NCBI GenBank assembly: GCA_002633025.1
Contig: NMRB01000513.1
Coordinates: 199,813 to 263,812 of the forward strand
Direction of reading: 5' to 3'
Origin: Notospermus geniculatus
Lineage: Eukaryota; Nemertea; Pilidiophora; Heteronemertea; Lineidae
Length of the DNA: 64,000 nucleotides
This document shows positions 23,237 to 35,825 of the stretch, one piece after another; position 1 is the first letter of the stretch, and each line of letters starts with the position of its first letter. The position numbers and the translations under genes are program-made. A model generated the notes under the pieces. That model ran no database searches. It saw only the letters and a list, made by a program, of their open reading frames with translations, and was not told where the DNA came from.

Positions 23237-26200
23237 TAGTCCTACTCGGAGCACGTTCCTTGCTCAAGTGATTCAGATAGGGCAAACAAAGCTCCATCAC
23301 AGGGCACGCGACGACGTCCTTGAAATTTAAACGCCGTTGTTTCCGCGTGCCGTAATATCAGACAGCTGCGGACGCGTGCCGTGTGTTGCCCAAGAGGAAA
23401 ATCAAGCTACCACTTTACGGGTCTCTCTACAATACCACAGCGATCACCTGCCCAGGGATCAGAATGGGTAATTGGAGAGAACCCGCAGGACACCCCGTGG
23501 AACGGTCCAATTTCTTGTCTAAGACGCCACAAATATCTTGTCCATTGATTTAGAAGTATTCACCGCTCCCTCCCTCCGGAGTTATCCCACCCCTTTCCGG
23601 TTGTTCGAACCGCCAGGGGGCGTGTTGACACGTGCCCTTAGAAACCTGTTGTTTAATCCTTATCAAAATTGAACAGTTGGCCGACAGATTGTAAACATAA
23701 ATATAGTTTCATTTCAATTTTCATCGAGGTTCCCTTCGGTGGTCCAGTCTCGTCGTAGGAGACGTGAGGCGGCAAGTACGTTCATCTACATGTATGTTGT
23801 CAGCCACGATGCCATGGAAGGCAAGTTCCTTTGGGAAGACAACGTTGCGCACATGGACAGTTTGAATTCCCTTGTCGCCGTACATTATTTGTAGGGAAAT
23901 ATGGCGTGTTATTAACTGACACGCAACATTCATTATGTTACAGTATTTATTCAGTCGCACAGTCATTTTGCCAATGAAGCCAAAATATTGAGTTTCGTTG
24001 ATCATGTTGATCATATTGATAGGGTGATGTGTACATAGAGAGATCGGTCAATTAGCACCTTGGTCGGCCTTTATTTCAGAATTGAACTTAGGATTGCTTA
24101 CACATTCGTATTCAAATATTCAATACGTGTTTTGTTCAAAAGCAATATTTTCATAGCGATGTTGCATTCACGCATTTTGCTCGATTCACAGGTGCATCTT
24201 TTCCGGCAGTGAGTGGTATCAATATCCTTAACAGCAGGACTCATTTGATGCACCATCACCACTAGCACGCTTTCTGCCAAGATATACTTGTTGACAACAG
24301 TACACTGTGTCAAGTAACGTCCTGGCAACTCGGCTCGCGTAGATTATGCCCGGGAGATTATGCCCTTCCCTTCAATCCTTCCGGCATGTGACGATCGGGT
24401 CAGTCCACTTTCCAGGAATGCAGTGTTGATTTGAACTGGTCACCAGTCTAGGTATACCTTTGGGCAAATCAAAGTATGTGTTTGCGCAATACAAAAAGTC
24501 ACATTTTCGCGTCTTAATCATTCCTTAGGAATGTCTAGCGGCATTTGACAAAGCTTTTGAGTTACCGTTTCAAACAACTTACTGTTAATTAGTGACCCAT
24601 ACCAAGGAATTTCTGGTGAAAAACACTGCCTATCACAGGAATCTAGTTGTTTTGCCGATATTCCCGTTCGAGGACCTTTTCGCGGAAAGAAACAAATATT
24701 CCGCCCTTCGTCAACATTATCAGCATATCAGGCGGAGATTTGTGAATGTTTGTGACGTCATCAACAGGAATGCCCGTCAAATTTGCGAATGCCCTGCTGC
24801 CCTCTTCTGTCGGAATGAAACAACTCGAACCAAGTCCATTGGTCCTTTCTTTGTAACAAGAGATATGATTGGTTCCCATGATGGTGGTCAGCGACACGCA
24901 GCATTGCCAACAGAGGGCAGTTGAAAGGATGGAAAGAGACGAATCCCACTACAGGCAAGGAGTCCTGGCAGATATTGACAGATATTTGCGATTTCGTGGC
25001 ATCTCAGACTGACACACAGTGCATTGCCACTTTTCAGAAATCACAACTTTTTTGGTTATGGCGGAATTCATTTAAAGTTGTGGGGCATGTTTCATAAAGT
25101 GACTTTAACCTTTAGACCGAATGGAAAATGCATTGAAGTTAATAGTACTATTAGCTTAAAGTCACTTTGAAACAGGCCCATGATCTATATGTGTCACGGT
25201 ATCCAGTTGCAACCACCCCTGCCCCCTCTACATACTGCCCTGCACTGCTGGCGTATCCATTGCTTTTGCCAGAAAAGAGCGTGCAACAATCGCACCACCG
25301 CTGATTACATTGCTTTTTCATTATGGATTACTGTAATAAAACCTATATAATGGCGAATGGCTTTTATTAGATGAAGTAAAGGGCAGATGTTGATGATTCT
25401 ATGGTGATCAATACGGTCACTGCTTTATATGCTGTGTGTACCAACATTTGGTGTCGCCGAAGTTTTCCAAACACGCTCGAGATTCTTCGAAGCGAAAAAG
25501 TACCTTACATGCATCGATAATTGGTATTCCCAGTAATCATACCAAACTAAATTATTCAGGTTGTATTTAAACCATAACTAAAAATCAATTGAACTATAAG
25601 TTTCTATCATATGATTTCGTGCTCGCAGTGTCTGCACCATTCACCCAGGCACCATTCAAAGTAAACTGTAAATGCGCAAACACCTCGAGGCGTCAACGGC
25701 ACCATCAATATATCTTTTGTAATCGTGTATTCATTCTATCATAATAGACAGTTCATTTTCACTCAGACAAGCGTAAATATTGTCAAGCCATGTGGCCTTC
25801 AAAATCGAGAAATTAAAGTGGTTGACGCTATATACTAATGGGCTACGAACCGTAACAGTCTATGCAAAATAAGTAAGTTCACATCTGCACATTCTCGGTA
25901 TCGGTGTACGGTAGGCTTGCTGGGAATCACCGATGTATAGTCCCGACTCGCTCAAGAAACTGTGGAAAACGCTGCCTTGGTTTCACTATTTGTCTGAAAT
26001 ATTTTCCCAGCCTCTGTTTCACGGCTACTCATCATTCATTCGATATATAGGTTTAAAGTCAATTGACGTCCAGCACCATTCTTGGAAGGGACGACAAATT
26101 AGATAGACTGAGTTCAAATAATACTCGGTGCTTGTTGTATTGTCCTTACCCGCGGCCCTTCAGGGTCATAGCACCAATACACACAAAATAGAATACGGTT

Positions 26201-26370
26201 TTTGCGGTAGTTTACAACCTTGCTGCAACAATTTGAATGCAAATTGAAAATCTCGTGAAGTGCACAGACGAATAGAAGAAGTTTATTACCATTTCAACAG
26301 GAAAAATGATCGACCTTGACCAGAACTCGAACCTTTCAACACAAAAAAAGTAGAAATCTCGAGTGTCGTC

Positions 26371-26440
26371 GAGGTCACGTGATTGGTGATTGACGTCACA
26401 TGACTGGTCGCGCACACCGGAAGGCAGCCATCTTTGAGAG
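26371..26440. promoter_or_regulatory. Promoter-like cluster (E-box, CCAAT, CRE, ETS, YY1 words)
   Basis: Within 65 bases are CACGTG (26376-26381), ATTGG (inverted CCAAT, 26382-26386), a full CRE TGACGTCA (26391-26398), CCGGAAG (26417-26423) and GCCATCTT (a YY1-type word on the minus strand, 26427-26434). All are unchanged in the second copy (42791-42860). The cluster looks like a CpG-type promoter but no transcript can be assigned; it could serve RASSF from far upstream or an unseen gene. Confidence 0.4.
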
Positions 26441-26697
26441 CTCTCAACTGACCTGGCATTCTTACGTGGGCGTCAGGGCGCCCACTTATGCGAGTTTTTC
26501 TGTCTGGTGCAACTTCTGAAGAGGTTGACCATTATAACATGCATTATTTTGGCATGAGATGTCAGGTATTACAGCAATGTGTGTCAAGAACCCTTTACCG
26601 GAACCAAGAAGGTATCACATGCAGTTTCCGCCATGTTTTACACGGTTATCGCCAAGCTAACATGGAGACGAATCACGGAGAGGATGGCTTCGGCCCN

Positions 26698-27298
26698 CCA
26701 TGACTACTATCGTCGCTCAGGCTGTGGAGACTGAGATACGAATCCTGCACATAGTTCTGTCCTCGTTTACTTATCCGCTGCAAATGCACTTTCGTTTCGA
26801 ATTGGTCAATCTCCTGGTCCATTTCTTTGATCCGTTCCACCTGTTCGTGTATCCGCCTCTGTTGCTCTCGAACTAAGTGCACCAGGTCCTCGATGTTCTG
26901 CACCCTCATCTTTTCCGCGCGAACTTTCTCGGGATCGTAAAACTCTTCCACGCAGCGTTGTCGTCGGTGCAGTTTTCGCGTGCGCCGTGACCGTATCATA
27001 GCGGTATTGGGCACCTCCATCTTCCGCACGACAAAATTCACTTTCTTTCTTTCGGGGCCCCATGCCTTCCAGACCTTCACAATCTTCGCTCGTCCCTGTA
27101 AAGGACGTTCCATTTTCCGCCATCTTTCGACCATAATGTAGTTGTACGTTTCAATGTCACCGTTCGATATTCCATCATTCATCAGCAATGAGTAGATGAC
27201 GTCATCGCACGTGGTCCGTTTGCTGAGGCCGGTCATGAGTTTTTCGGATCCGTTGATCCAGACAGGGATTTCCGCTTCTTCCTCAGTCATCTCCAGCT
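26698..27298 (-). CDS. RASSF10: RASSF9/10-like coding exon, truncated allelic copy
   Basis: This is the same reading frame as 8711-10188, covering the RA domain and first coiled coil up to the SDDSSH region, where the N at 26697 cuts it off. Only two residues differ in the shared part from the internal Met onward (Val to Met in the RK-EVPNT stretch and Pro to Leu in RK-HRR). The acceptor is intact. The loss of the last 300 or so residues is caused by the assembly joint, so this should be treated as the other allele and not as a paralogue or pseudogene. Confidence 0.8.
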
Positions 27299-28731
27299 CT
27301 GAAAATATATAAATGATACGGAGACATTAGTTTTTGAGTAACATCTGTGACCTAGGCAATTTTTTGAACGGTAGGCTAATTGACGAATGTTCGCCATCGC
27401 AGTGGTGAATCTGAAACATCAACAGCCAAATTATTGAATTGGTGATTTTGGACGCCTTGTGAAAGACTTCATATCCAGAGACCCTTTTGTATTCTCAATG
27501 GAAGCAGACCCGACGTATATACATGCATGCATGTATCATCATGTACGTACATGAACTGCACTGGCAATGATGAGGTACACTGTGTACTGTCAAGCGTGAT
27601 AAAAGAAACCTCACTCAATTTCACACGAAGTGCATCATAATGATCGTATTATGTTACAACATTTCAACTTCTTCAAATATCATAATCAAGTGTTAATGGA
27701 TTTCCATAAAAGACCATCGGAACTGTTGTACTAATCTGCCAAACATATGAACTTGCGACCCCGCCTCGAGGGAAAGAGGGAAAGGAAAGTAGGCCTGCTG
27801 GTGTGAATGTTGAGAAAACAGCGACGTTCAAAATGGATTTTGATTGACACTGTTCATTGTCCGTTGGTTCCTGTGAGACAGTTGTCCTAAAGGCCCTCCC
27901 AGTCCCAACTGTATTGTGGCCCAAGGGGATATCGTAAATGGTTGGACTTGGAGAAAGTACGAGTCTTTTTTCTGTCAAGAGATGACAGGAAACAATTTTA
28001 GCCAGTCTTTATGGTCAAACTGAACTCTAAAGCAACTGAAGGTGGTTTAAGGATTACATGTATATGATAATTAGGTTTGAACGGCGATAAGTATTTTCAT
28101 GCACCAGACTATGGTGCAAAAGGCGTGTTAAGGATGACTAGTTACAAATTTCGACAGGTTCTTTTCAAAGTTTCCCTCCCCTGAACATTACTTCGCACAT
28201 TGCAAACTGATTTATGGGTGGTTGACATGAATGTGGATACATTATGAAGACGTCTATTTATCAAAAGACGAGACATGCCGTACGTCATGTTTTCACAGAC
28301 GAACTGCCAAGCTTTGAGAGCCTTCAGCCCAATCACAATTGATCATATTGTCGCCCATTTATCAAACGTGGTCATGGCTTTACTTTGAGAATTAGCGTTG
28401 CAGTAAAATGGCCGAGTAGAAAAGGAAGCGTGTTCAGGAAATGTTCAGAAGACCACCAAAGAACTCGCAGTGAAATATGAAAGAAGAACAGTTCTCCAAA
28501 GGTGGAACACAAGATCATCTACAATGCCCCGTTGGGTTGGGTTTCAACCTCTCAATTGGGTGCCAATAGTACATGTAGTATGCCACTGCCACAGTTTTGG
28601 AGTCTACCACCGGGAAGATGACAGACCTATACGAGGTGGAAAATGACCAAGCCATGCCGGATGACTTCATGTACTTCCCTTTGAAATCTGTAACTCAGTG
28701 ATTACTTTCGGTGAAAAAAAACCCTACTCAC
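27299..28731 (-). other. RASSF intron, second copy
   Basis: Collinear with 10189-12312 but shorter. It lacks the 367-bp TIR element and the roughly 340-bp block of copy 1. Confidence 0.65.
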
Positions 28732-28810
28732 CACGCTTCTTATGCCTAGCTACATTGCTAAAATTCTCGTTGTACTTTCGTTTCCGAGACTTCTCAGGTG
28801 TGTACTCCAT
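28732..28810 (-). CDS. RASSF10: RASSF first coding exon, second copy
   Basis: The start MEYTPEKSRKRK, the length of 79 bases, the phase and the GTGAGT donor are identical to 12313-12391. One residue differs (Asp to Ala). It joins in phase to 27298. Confidence 0.7.
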
Positions 28811-29339
28811 TGTGGGAAAGTCACAGAAATCGGTTTTACAGTGAAATATGCCGTGCGAAGTTCTCTCTATAGAAAGATGCCATGTGGCAGTAACAGCGAT
28901 ACTGGTAAATTCAATTATGTATTTTCCTTATATAGCAGCAGAGAAGTGTGACTTTATTACATAAGTCAAAAGTCTTGAGTCAAAAGATCAACTCGGGTTC
29001 CTTTTAAAACAAATTAGTTTATCTTGCAGCCAATTAATGAGAAGAACTCTTGAAGAATTACTGCAGCTTGGAAGAACAATCAAGAAAACAAAGGTGTCAG
29101 CAATCAGCAATAGTGCCTTATTTTTACTGGCACTATAGGAAAGTCAAGCCAGCGGTTAGGATGAAGGTGTTGCAATTAGGGGTGTTAATTAGTAAATAAT
29201 TAGTAATTAGTGTTAATTAGTAAATAATCATTCCGGTCGTGATCAAATTGTTGTGCAGGTGTTTGACGAGGGTGTACTCTTTCCTCGACGCTGGTCCATA
29301 AACGCTGAAGTTAGGACACGAAATTAGGGTTGTATGCGC

Positions 29340-29535
29340 CTAGTTGTTGATTGATGACGAGTACTGGTATCAAAGATAAAGACTGATTGGCGAGTCAAGG
29401 TGTGAATTTTGTTCAGAAATGATGATGAAGCCTAGTTGTTGATGACGAGTGCTGGAACAAATGTATCAAAGATTGATTGGCAAGCCAAGGTGTGAATTTT
29501 GTTCAGTAGAGATGATGAGTAGTGGCATCAAAGAT
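29340..29535. repeat. VNTR, two units (copy 2)
   Basis: Same repeat as 12961-13235, with two copies of the GTCAAGGTGTGAATTTTG core (one reads GCCAAGG). Confidence 0.7.
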
Positions 29536-30503
29536 TAGGGATGGTGCAGAAATGTGCACTTCGTTCAGTAACAAAGACGATAGGACTACTCCGTTCACAA
29601 CACTTGTGCAATATAAGTCAATGCAGTGACGGGTCGTTCCATGAAGTTGTACAGCTATCCTTCACATTAATCTGTAAATGAAGGTTTATACCTCCATGGT
29701 AACACTAGGCCCAACGTCAGCCAGAAAAAAGAAGCGGTTAGTCGTACCCGATACGATGACGACTGCTAGATCAAGATTCCTGTTACATTATCAGCATTAG
29801 GATTTAGGAACAAATACGGCACATATTTACTGATGTATCCATATAGAAATTCCCCAAACGAAGAACGCAATAGATGTCAATTCCCATACATGTACGTGTA
29901 TGTATATGTCTACAATTTTCGCTGACCGCTTCAGGCCTAATCTGCCAATGTGTGGGTCCGATAACTTTGGACAAAACCACTGCGAGTGACACCGCGACAG
30001 ACTGGGCCAAGTTCACTGAATTCCGCCTGCCCACTATTTTGTCTTAATCGTCGGAATTGTCACCCCTTATTCTAATCTACAGATTATGTTATTTACTAAG
30101 AACCCTCTTTCAGAGAAACAACAGAGAAACAATGACGTTCCTTCTCAAGGGCCTTAACTTTTCCTATTACGCGCCCATTTTCCCTTCCTTTTCTTGGTAA
30201 GGTAAACAGATATGTTATTTCCTGTTTCAAACGAAAGGGGCAGCGTATAAAGACCGTTCGTGTCGCCAGGATGGTTGGCTCGTTGAACCCCCAGAGAGAA
30301 AAGATGGTCCGTAGAGCGGAGTCCTTGAGACAAAGTTTTGTGTCTTGAGTTTCAAGCCAGCACTGAATTATTAAAGGACATGATCTTTACCAATTACTCC
30401 TGATCAGACACTTTGGCTTTAGACATTGAATCACCATGCAGGTTTTCAAAGTGTCACATACATGTAGATCTTTGATAACAGGGTGTTGAATGACACTTCG
30501 AAT

Positions 30504-30584
30504 ATCGGCCAAACATGGTAAGCGTTGTTGTTGTCGAAGATGCCAAATGCGAGAGTTTGTGGGTTCGAATCCCCCAATAGCTGC
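30504..30584 (+). repeat. tRNA-like relic, second copy
   Basis: Same A-box-like and B-box words as 14214-14294, with a few substitutions. The B-box core GGGTTCGAATCCC is unchanged. Confidence 0.4.
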
Positions 30585-33500
30585 TTTAAAGATAAGAACC
30601 AGTTTTCGCTGCCAGTGTCACGCTTTATGCCCAATGTATTTTCGGTAATGGACTTGCGTGTTGCTGGTAATCATCGACCCAAATTACCTGTAATTGCCAG
30701 CATCGCGGACATAGGTCCTTCCCAGCATCTTCACCCCGTGCCTGATGGACCAACATATTTGACGAAAGGGCATCGGAATGCAGACCCCTGCTAAGAAGTG
30801 AATGCGTGGGAGGTAGAGAAACGCCCTTTTTATCCGAGGCCATTCAAGAGGAAACATCTCACAACTCCCGTCCAAGATCGCATGGCAATCAGCCACAAGG
30901 CCACACATGATTTCTCCTTTGTCACCAAGCCAATTATAAAATCAAACACGATACCACCATTTTAACATTTCCTCAAAGAGGGGTCCCCCATTAGGAAGGG
31001 ATTGATTGATGAAGGTGAAAGGTGGAGCAAAAGATAGTTCGAATTCCAATCTAAAAATTCATCCATCTTAATATAACGATTAGGAATTTTTCGCGGCTGT
31101 TTCATTAATTCTTTGCTTTGTGTGCTGCAGGGAACCACTTGCAGAACAATTATCCTGAACGTGTGAAGTGCATTATGGCGTCGTGTTGGCTAACGTGATA
31201 ACTTTGTTCCTTCAATTCATTCACTGAGAAAACCATCTCAGTCTATATTATATTGCTCACGTACTTCGTCGTGCACATAGACATCCCACAGCCAAGGCCT
31301 ATCACGGAAACTGATGACCGATCACTGACGAGTCCCCGTCCAGCCAACGAAGGCACCAGCAGAGAAACCGCGGGAGAAACAGTTTCGAAACAATTACCAT
31401 TTCAGGATCAATTCCATTTCATATGGCACGTGGCACCTCTTCATAATGATCTCAAATGCCTGAGAACCAGCACACAAGCATTTTGTGGTCAATTTATCGA
31501 TGTCTGAGTCATTCAAACCTTCCGCATAAACACCTCACCTATACAACCCGACATAACCAAATCGACAGTAAATAGATTGAATTTACAAGTGTATTTGCCA
31601 AATTCTATGTCATATAAAAAGCTTTTCATTCATATAAATCGGCGATGTAAAGTGACTTTTATTTCCCGATTGCCATATGACCCAGATGGGCCATCTTCCC
31701 ACAAAGACCCCTTGTCGAGCTCTTTTTTCAACAATCCGATATAATGTATAGAACTTGTTGAATAATATTTTCATTTTCTGTGAGAAAAGTGGAACGAGAT
31801 ATCGCAGACACGTTACCATGCATTGAAGTCACGGACGTGTGTCAGTCCGTAACTTCCTGCAGTCGTCACTGGTGTCGCGGTCGATGATGATTTCATTAGG
31901 AACCGCAGGTTGTTGGCATGACATGACCAACCCAAAGGACAACTTTGAGGCTTCCGCCACCCAGCATGCTGGGATCCCAGGAGAGGGTGTGTAGGCCTAA
32001 TACTAGGGTCGGGGTCAGGTCCCTGTGGGAATTCCCCAGCCTCTTGGTCCGTCTTCGATGCTTCCGTCACGTCATCTGATCTATATGACCCTCTGACACA
32101 GACCTAGATTCTTAGGACCCACTTGTCAAAGTCATCAAAGGTACTTGTTTGTCAAACACCTATACAATGTGATGTGCACATGATTATAAAATTCCACACC
32201 ACCCACACAATTCATTCGCCCGAATGATTTATATGCTAAGTTCTGATATTTCGACACCTCTGGAAATCTATCGGTATATTCGCCTTGACATCGGAGAAAA
32301 TCTACAAGGGAGAGTGTTGAGGCGATCAGCTGATTAACCGAACCTTACCGAAGTGACCGTCTGAATCATGTGAACACAACCAGCGAAAGGAAAATCGTGA
32401 GGAGTCAAGAATGCTCCGCGAAGCTTCAAATCACTCAAAACCAATTGCAGCTCAGCAACGAATCAGTTTTAATATGCCCGTCATTTTTTAAAATATACTC
32501 AGTAAATACTTGCATGTGGCTCTTTATAATATAAGCCCAATAGGCCCTGAATCAAAATTTCAAAAAAATCCTACGAAAAATCTGACCGTGAGCGCCAGGC
32601 ATAAAACTTCTCTACTTTACAACAAGCGACAACAACAGCGAACAGACAGGTCTCATCATCTAGTTTAGAGAATCACATGCATGTTCTGAGTCTCACTCAA
32701 CAACCACTGGGGCAAACTTGAACGATAGCTTAGAGTGCACACAAAGCAGTTTTTTACTGCCTTTCAGCACACGCGGAAACAATGGTTCAAATCTGATTGG
32801 ACGACAATATAGGTCACGAGGACACAAAAAATGGAACGGAAAATGTGCTGCAAGGGGACGCGATGGGAATTATTTTAAAAAAACACAGTGTCATTTATTT
32901 TGCAGGGTCAAAGAATGGTATGGGTTCAACAGTCGGATAGATGTTTGCGGGAGTGTTCAAGTTTCTCAACACAAGCATCTGTGATTCAGAGACCAAGAAT
33001 GGAATGACGAGTTCAACAGTCAAAGTGATATTTGCATGAATATTGATCAAGGGCGTTCTCAGTAGCAATACTGAGCTGGGAACGTTTGATCAGAAATTTT
33101 CCCTGATTGTGTAGAAATCGTCATACACTCTAGGCCTACTTTCGTTTGTGATTCTCCATCTCATCGTTGGACGATCTGAATTCATGATTTGAGAAAGGCA
33201 GGATCCCTGTCACAACAGTCCTTTTTTTTGTACGCACCCTTTGATATGGAATTCTGAGAAACATGCATACGGCAAAACTTTTGTAATCGGTAAATGCACA
33301 GATGCAGAACATCCAAACATTTGTCAGCACAAGTAGCTTCTTGAGTCCTCAAACTGAACGTGCCAAGAGCAACATTAAAACGCTCTTCATACCATTCAAG
33401 GAATGGCAACGACGCTGAGAAGTAAAGATCTTTGTTCGAGGTATTCATGATCTTACCGTATTTTTTATTTAATCCAGCTGTGTACGAAGTTGTATTCCAA

Positions 33501-34104
33501 AGTTGTATAAAATAAAATGATGTTAATCCTGGGAATTGGTAATCCAATTGGTAACTGAATGAAGGTGTAACATGAGAGATGAACCCATTCGGATTATTTT
33601 CACGATAATAATCCGATGAAAATTGTCATAGTAATTCATGAAGCGTTCGAATGGTAATGTAATCCCAATGATACAACTAGCTAGCCTGTCTTTGCTGTGC
33701 ACTGTCAAAGCTAGGAATGAAGTCTGCAAAACGCGTCAACCACAACGCACGATCCTTGAATGAATAGCCATCGCGAATACCGTTGTTGGTCTGGTCACGT
33801 GGGTGCTTTAGATGGCGTTCAAGGAAGGGTAAATAAACGGCATATGTTTCAAAATGTTTTTGTATTGGATGGGTTGAAATAACAGGGAACGTACAATAGA
33901 CGTGTTTTCTGTGCTGTTGTCATTTATGAGCTACCTATATTTTGAAAGAAGCAGAATTTCCGGACCAGAAAACATTACAATTGCAGCATAGCATGAGACC
34001 AATTTAACACCGATAGAAGTTTTATGATGTGAGGTATATGACCTGATCAGATCGAACCAAACGTGTATTGCCTAATCTGGATCAGTGGAATTCGCGATAC
34101 CATA

Positions 34105-35092
34105 NNNNNNNNNNNNNNNNNNNNNNNNNNNNNNNNNNNNNNNNNNNNNNNNNNNNNNNNNNNNNNNNNNNNNNNNNNNNNNNNNNNNNNNNNNNNNNNN
34201 NNNNNNNNNNNNNNNNNNNNNNNNNNNNNNNNNNNNNNNNNNNNNNNNNNNNNNNNNNNNNNNNNNNNNNNNNNNNNNNNNNNNNNNNNNNNNNNNNNNN
34301 NNNNNNNNNNNNNNNNNNNNNNNNNNNNNNNNNNNNNNNNNNNNNNNNNNNNNNNNNNNNNNNNNNNNNNNNNNNNNNNNNNNNNNNNNNNNNNNNNNNN
34401 NNNNNNNNNNNNNNNNNNNNNNNNNNNNNNNNNNNNNNNNNNNNNNNNNNNNNNNNNNNNNNNNNNNNNNNNNNNNNNNNNNNNNNNNNNNNNNNNNNNN
34501 NNNNNNNNNNNNNNNNNNNNNNNNNNNNNNNNNNNNNNNNNNNNNNNNNNNNNNNNNNNNNNNNNNNNNNNNNNNNNNNNNNNNNNNNNNNNNNNNNNNN
34601 NNNNNNNNNNNNNNNNNNNNNNNNNNNNNNNNNNNNNNNNNNNNNNNNNNNNNNNNNNNNNNNNNNNNNNNNNNNNNNNNNNNNNNNNNNNNNNNNNNNN
34701 NNNNNNNNNNNNNNNNNNNNNNNNNNNNNNNNNNNNNNNNNNNNNNNNNNNNNNNNNNNNNNNNNNNNNNNNNNNNNNNNNNNNNNNNNNNNNNNNNNNN
34801 NNNNNNNNNNNNNNNNNNNNNNNNNNNNNNNNNNNNNNNNNNNNNNNNNNNNNNNNNNNNNNNNNNNNNNNNNNNNNNNNNNNNNNNNNNNNNNNNNNNN
34901 NNNNNNNNNNNNNNNNNNNNNNNNNNNNNNNNNNNNNNNNNNNNNNNNNNNNNNNNNNNNNNNNNNNNNNNNNNNNNNNNNNNNNNNNNNNNNNNNNNNN
35001 NNNNNNNNNNNNNNNNNNNNNNNNNNNNNNNNNNNNNNNNNNNNNNNNNNNNNNNNNNNNNNNNNNNNNNNNNNNNNNNNNNNNNNNNNNNN
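34105..35092. other. Assembly gap (988 N)
   Basis: A run of N. It corresponds to roughly 17,823-18,948 in copy 1. Confidence 0.99.
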
Positions 35093-35326
35093 AGATCTAT
35101 AAAACTAAGACCTATAAAACTAAGCTCTTCTGAATGTCTTAGTTTTATAGTTTTTCTGAATGTCTTAGTTTTATAGACACCCAAAGTGAGATCTATAAAA
35201 CTAAGACCTAAGACCTAAGACTCTATAAAACTAAGACCTATAAGACTCTGAATGTCTTAGTTTTATAGGTCTTAGTTTTATAGAGTCTTAGGTCTTAGGT
35301 CTTAGTTTTATAGACACCCAAATTCT
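35093..35326. repeat. Nested palindromes of CTATAAAACTAAGAC
   Basis: The 14-15 base word CTATAAAACTAAGAC and its complement alternate about ten times. They are mixed with CCTAAGA units, a repeated TCTGAATG spacer and two copies of an ACACCCAAA end. Large hairpins can form at several registers. The sequence abuts an assembly gap. Confidence 0.75.
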
Positions 35327-35406
35327 GGTAAACACCTAGAATAAAATTTAACTGCCCACGCTGACTGTTGTATCATCCACGTTTTTGTATGCAAACAGCT
35401 CCATTA

Positions 35407-35825
35407 GGCCACACTTTTTATATTTATTGGATTACGGATTTTTCAGGCCGAAACCTATGTAGGAGGGGAGGGAATAAAAATAAAAATAAAATACAAAATT
35501 CTTTGACTTTTTAATTTTTTCCCTAGTGTTACGTGCTATGCGTCAGAGAAATTCAAGGGGGAGGGAATAAAAAAAGTAAAATGTGGTAAAAAAGAAATAA
35601 AACCTTTTATTGATGCAACAGTAGAACAAGAGATAGGGCCTACATAGGGGCCTATATCCTGAAAATACAGGGCGTCAGCATTTAAATATCTTTTACGTTG
35701 CACCTAGTGGTCGGCGGGGAAAAAACAAGAACACAAAATAGACCATCGGGAATTTTATTTTTTTTCAACATTTTCAAAAAACCTGGGGGCGGATCCGTAA
35801 TCCAATAAATAAAAAAAGTGTGGCC
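35407..35825. mobile_element. 419-bp PIF/Harbinger-like MITE, present in one copy only
   Basis: The ends GGCCACACTTTTT and AAAAAGTGTGGCC continue as inverted repeats of about 33 bases. TTA flanks both sides (35404-35406 and 35826-35828), the target duplication typical of PIF/Harbinger elements. Copy 1 shows the empty site CTCCATTATCGTAAAA near 19030. No transposase is encoded; the interior is A/T-rich with GGGGAGGGAATAAAA repeats. Confidence 0.85.

Larger units (their letters stand above)
12392..26370. other. Noncoding region upstream of RASSF (copy 1)
   Basis: No protein-coding exon is supported: open frames here are short and are broken by indels in the second copy. Contents are a VNTR (12961-13235), an AT-rich TTAATTAGTAAATAA repeat (about 12790-12835), a tRNA-like relic (14214-14294), low-divergence blocks (about 14340-14940 and 17440-17822), a G-rich MITE (21794-21958) and an assembly gap (22848-23236). 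Confidence 0.5.
9588..26696. repeat. Copy 1 of a 16-17 kb direct duplication (probable haplotype 1)
   Basis: This block matches 26698-43106 in the same order and orientation across its whole length. The match runs from inside the RASSF coding exon to GGATGGCTTCGGCCC. It is separated from copy 2 by a single N (26697). Differences are SNPs, short indels and several presence/absence insertions. The pattern is that of two alleles joined end to end. Confidence 0.85.

Noticed and set aside
26488-26696. Open frame starting MRVFLSGATSEE after the promoter-like cluster
   Set aside because: The second copy (about 42910) has a deletion that breaks the frame soon after the start, so it is unlikely to be coding.
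26698-28810. A second RASSF gene (tandem paralogue)
   Set aside because: The copy begins at an N in mid-exon, and collinearity extends 16 kb through noncoding DNA with allele-like differences. An assembly duplicate explains this better than gene duplication.
22706-35184. Long open frames of unknown residues across 22848-23236 and 34105-35092 (similarly 56752-57102)
   Set aside because: They consist of N runs and carry no coding information.
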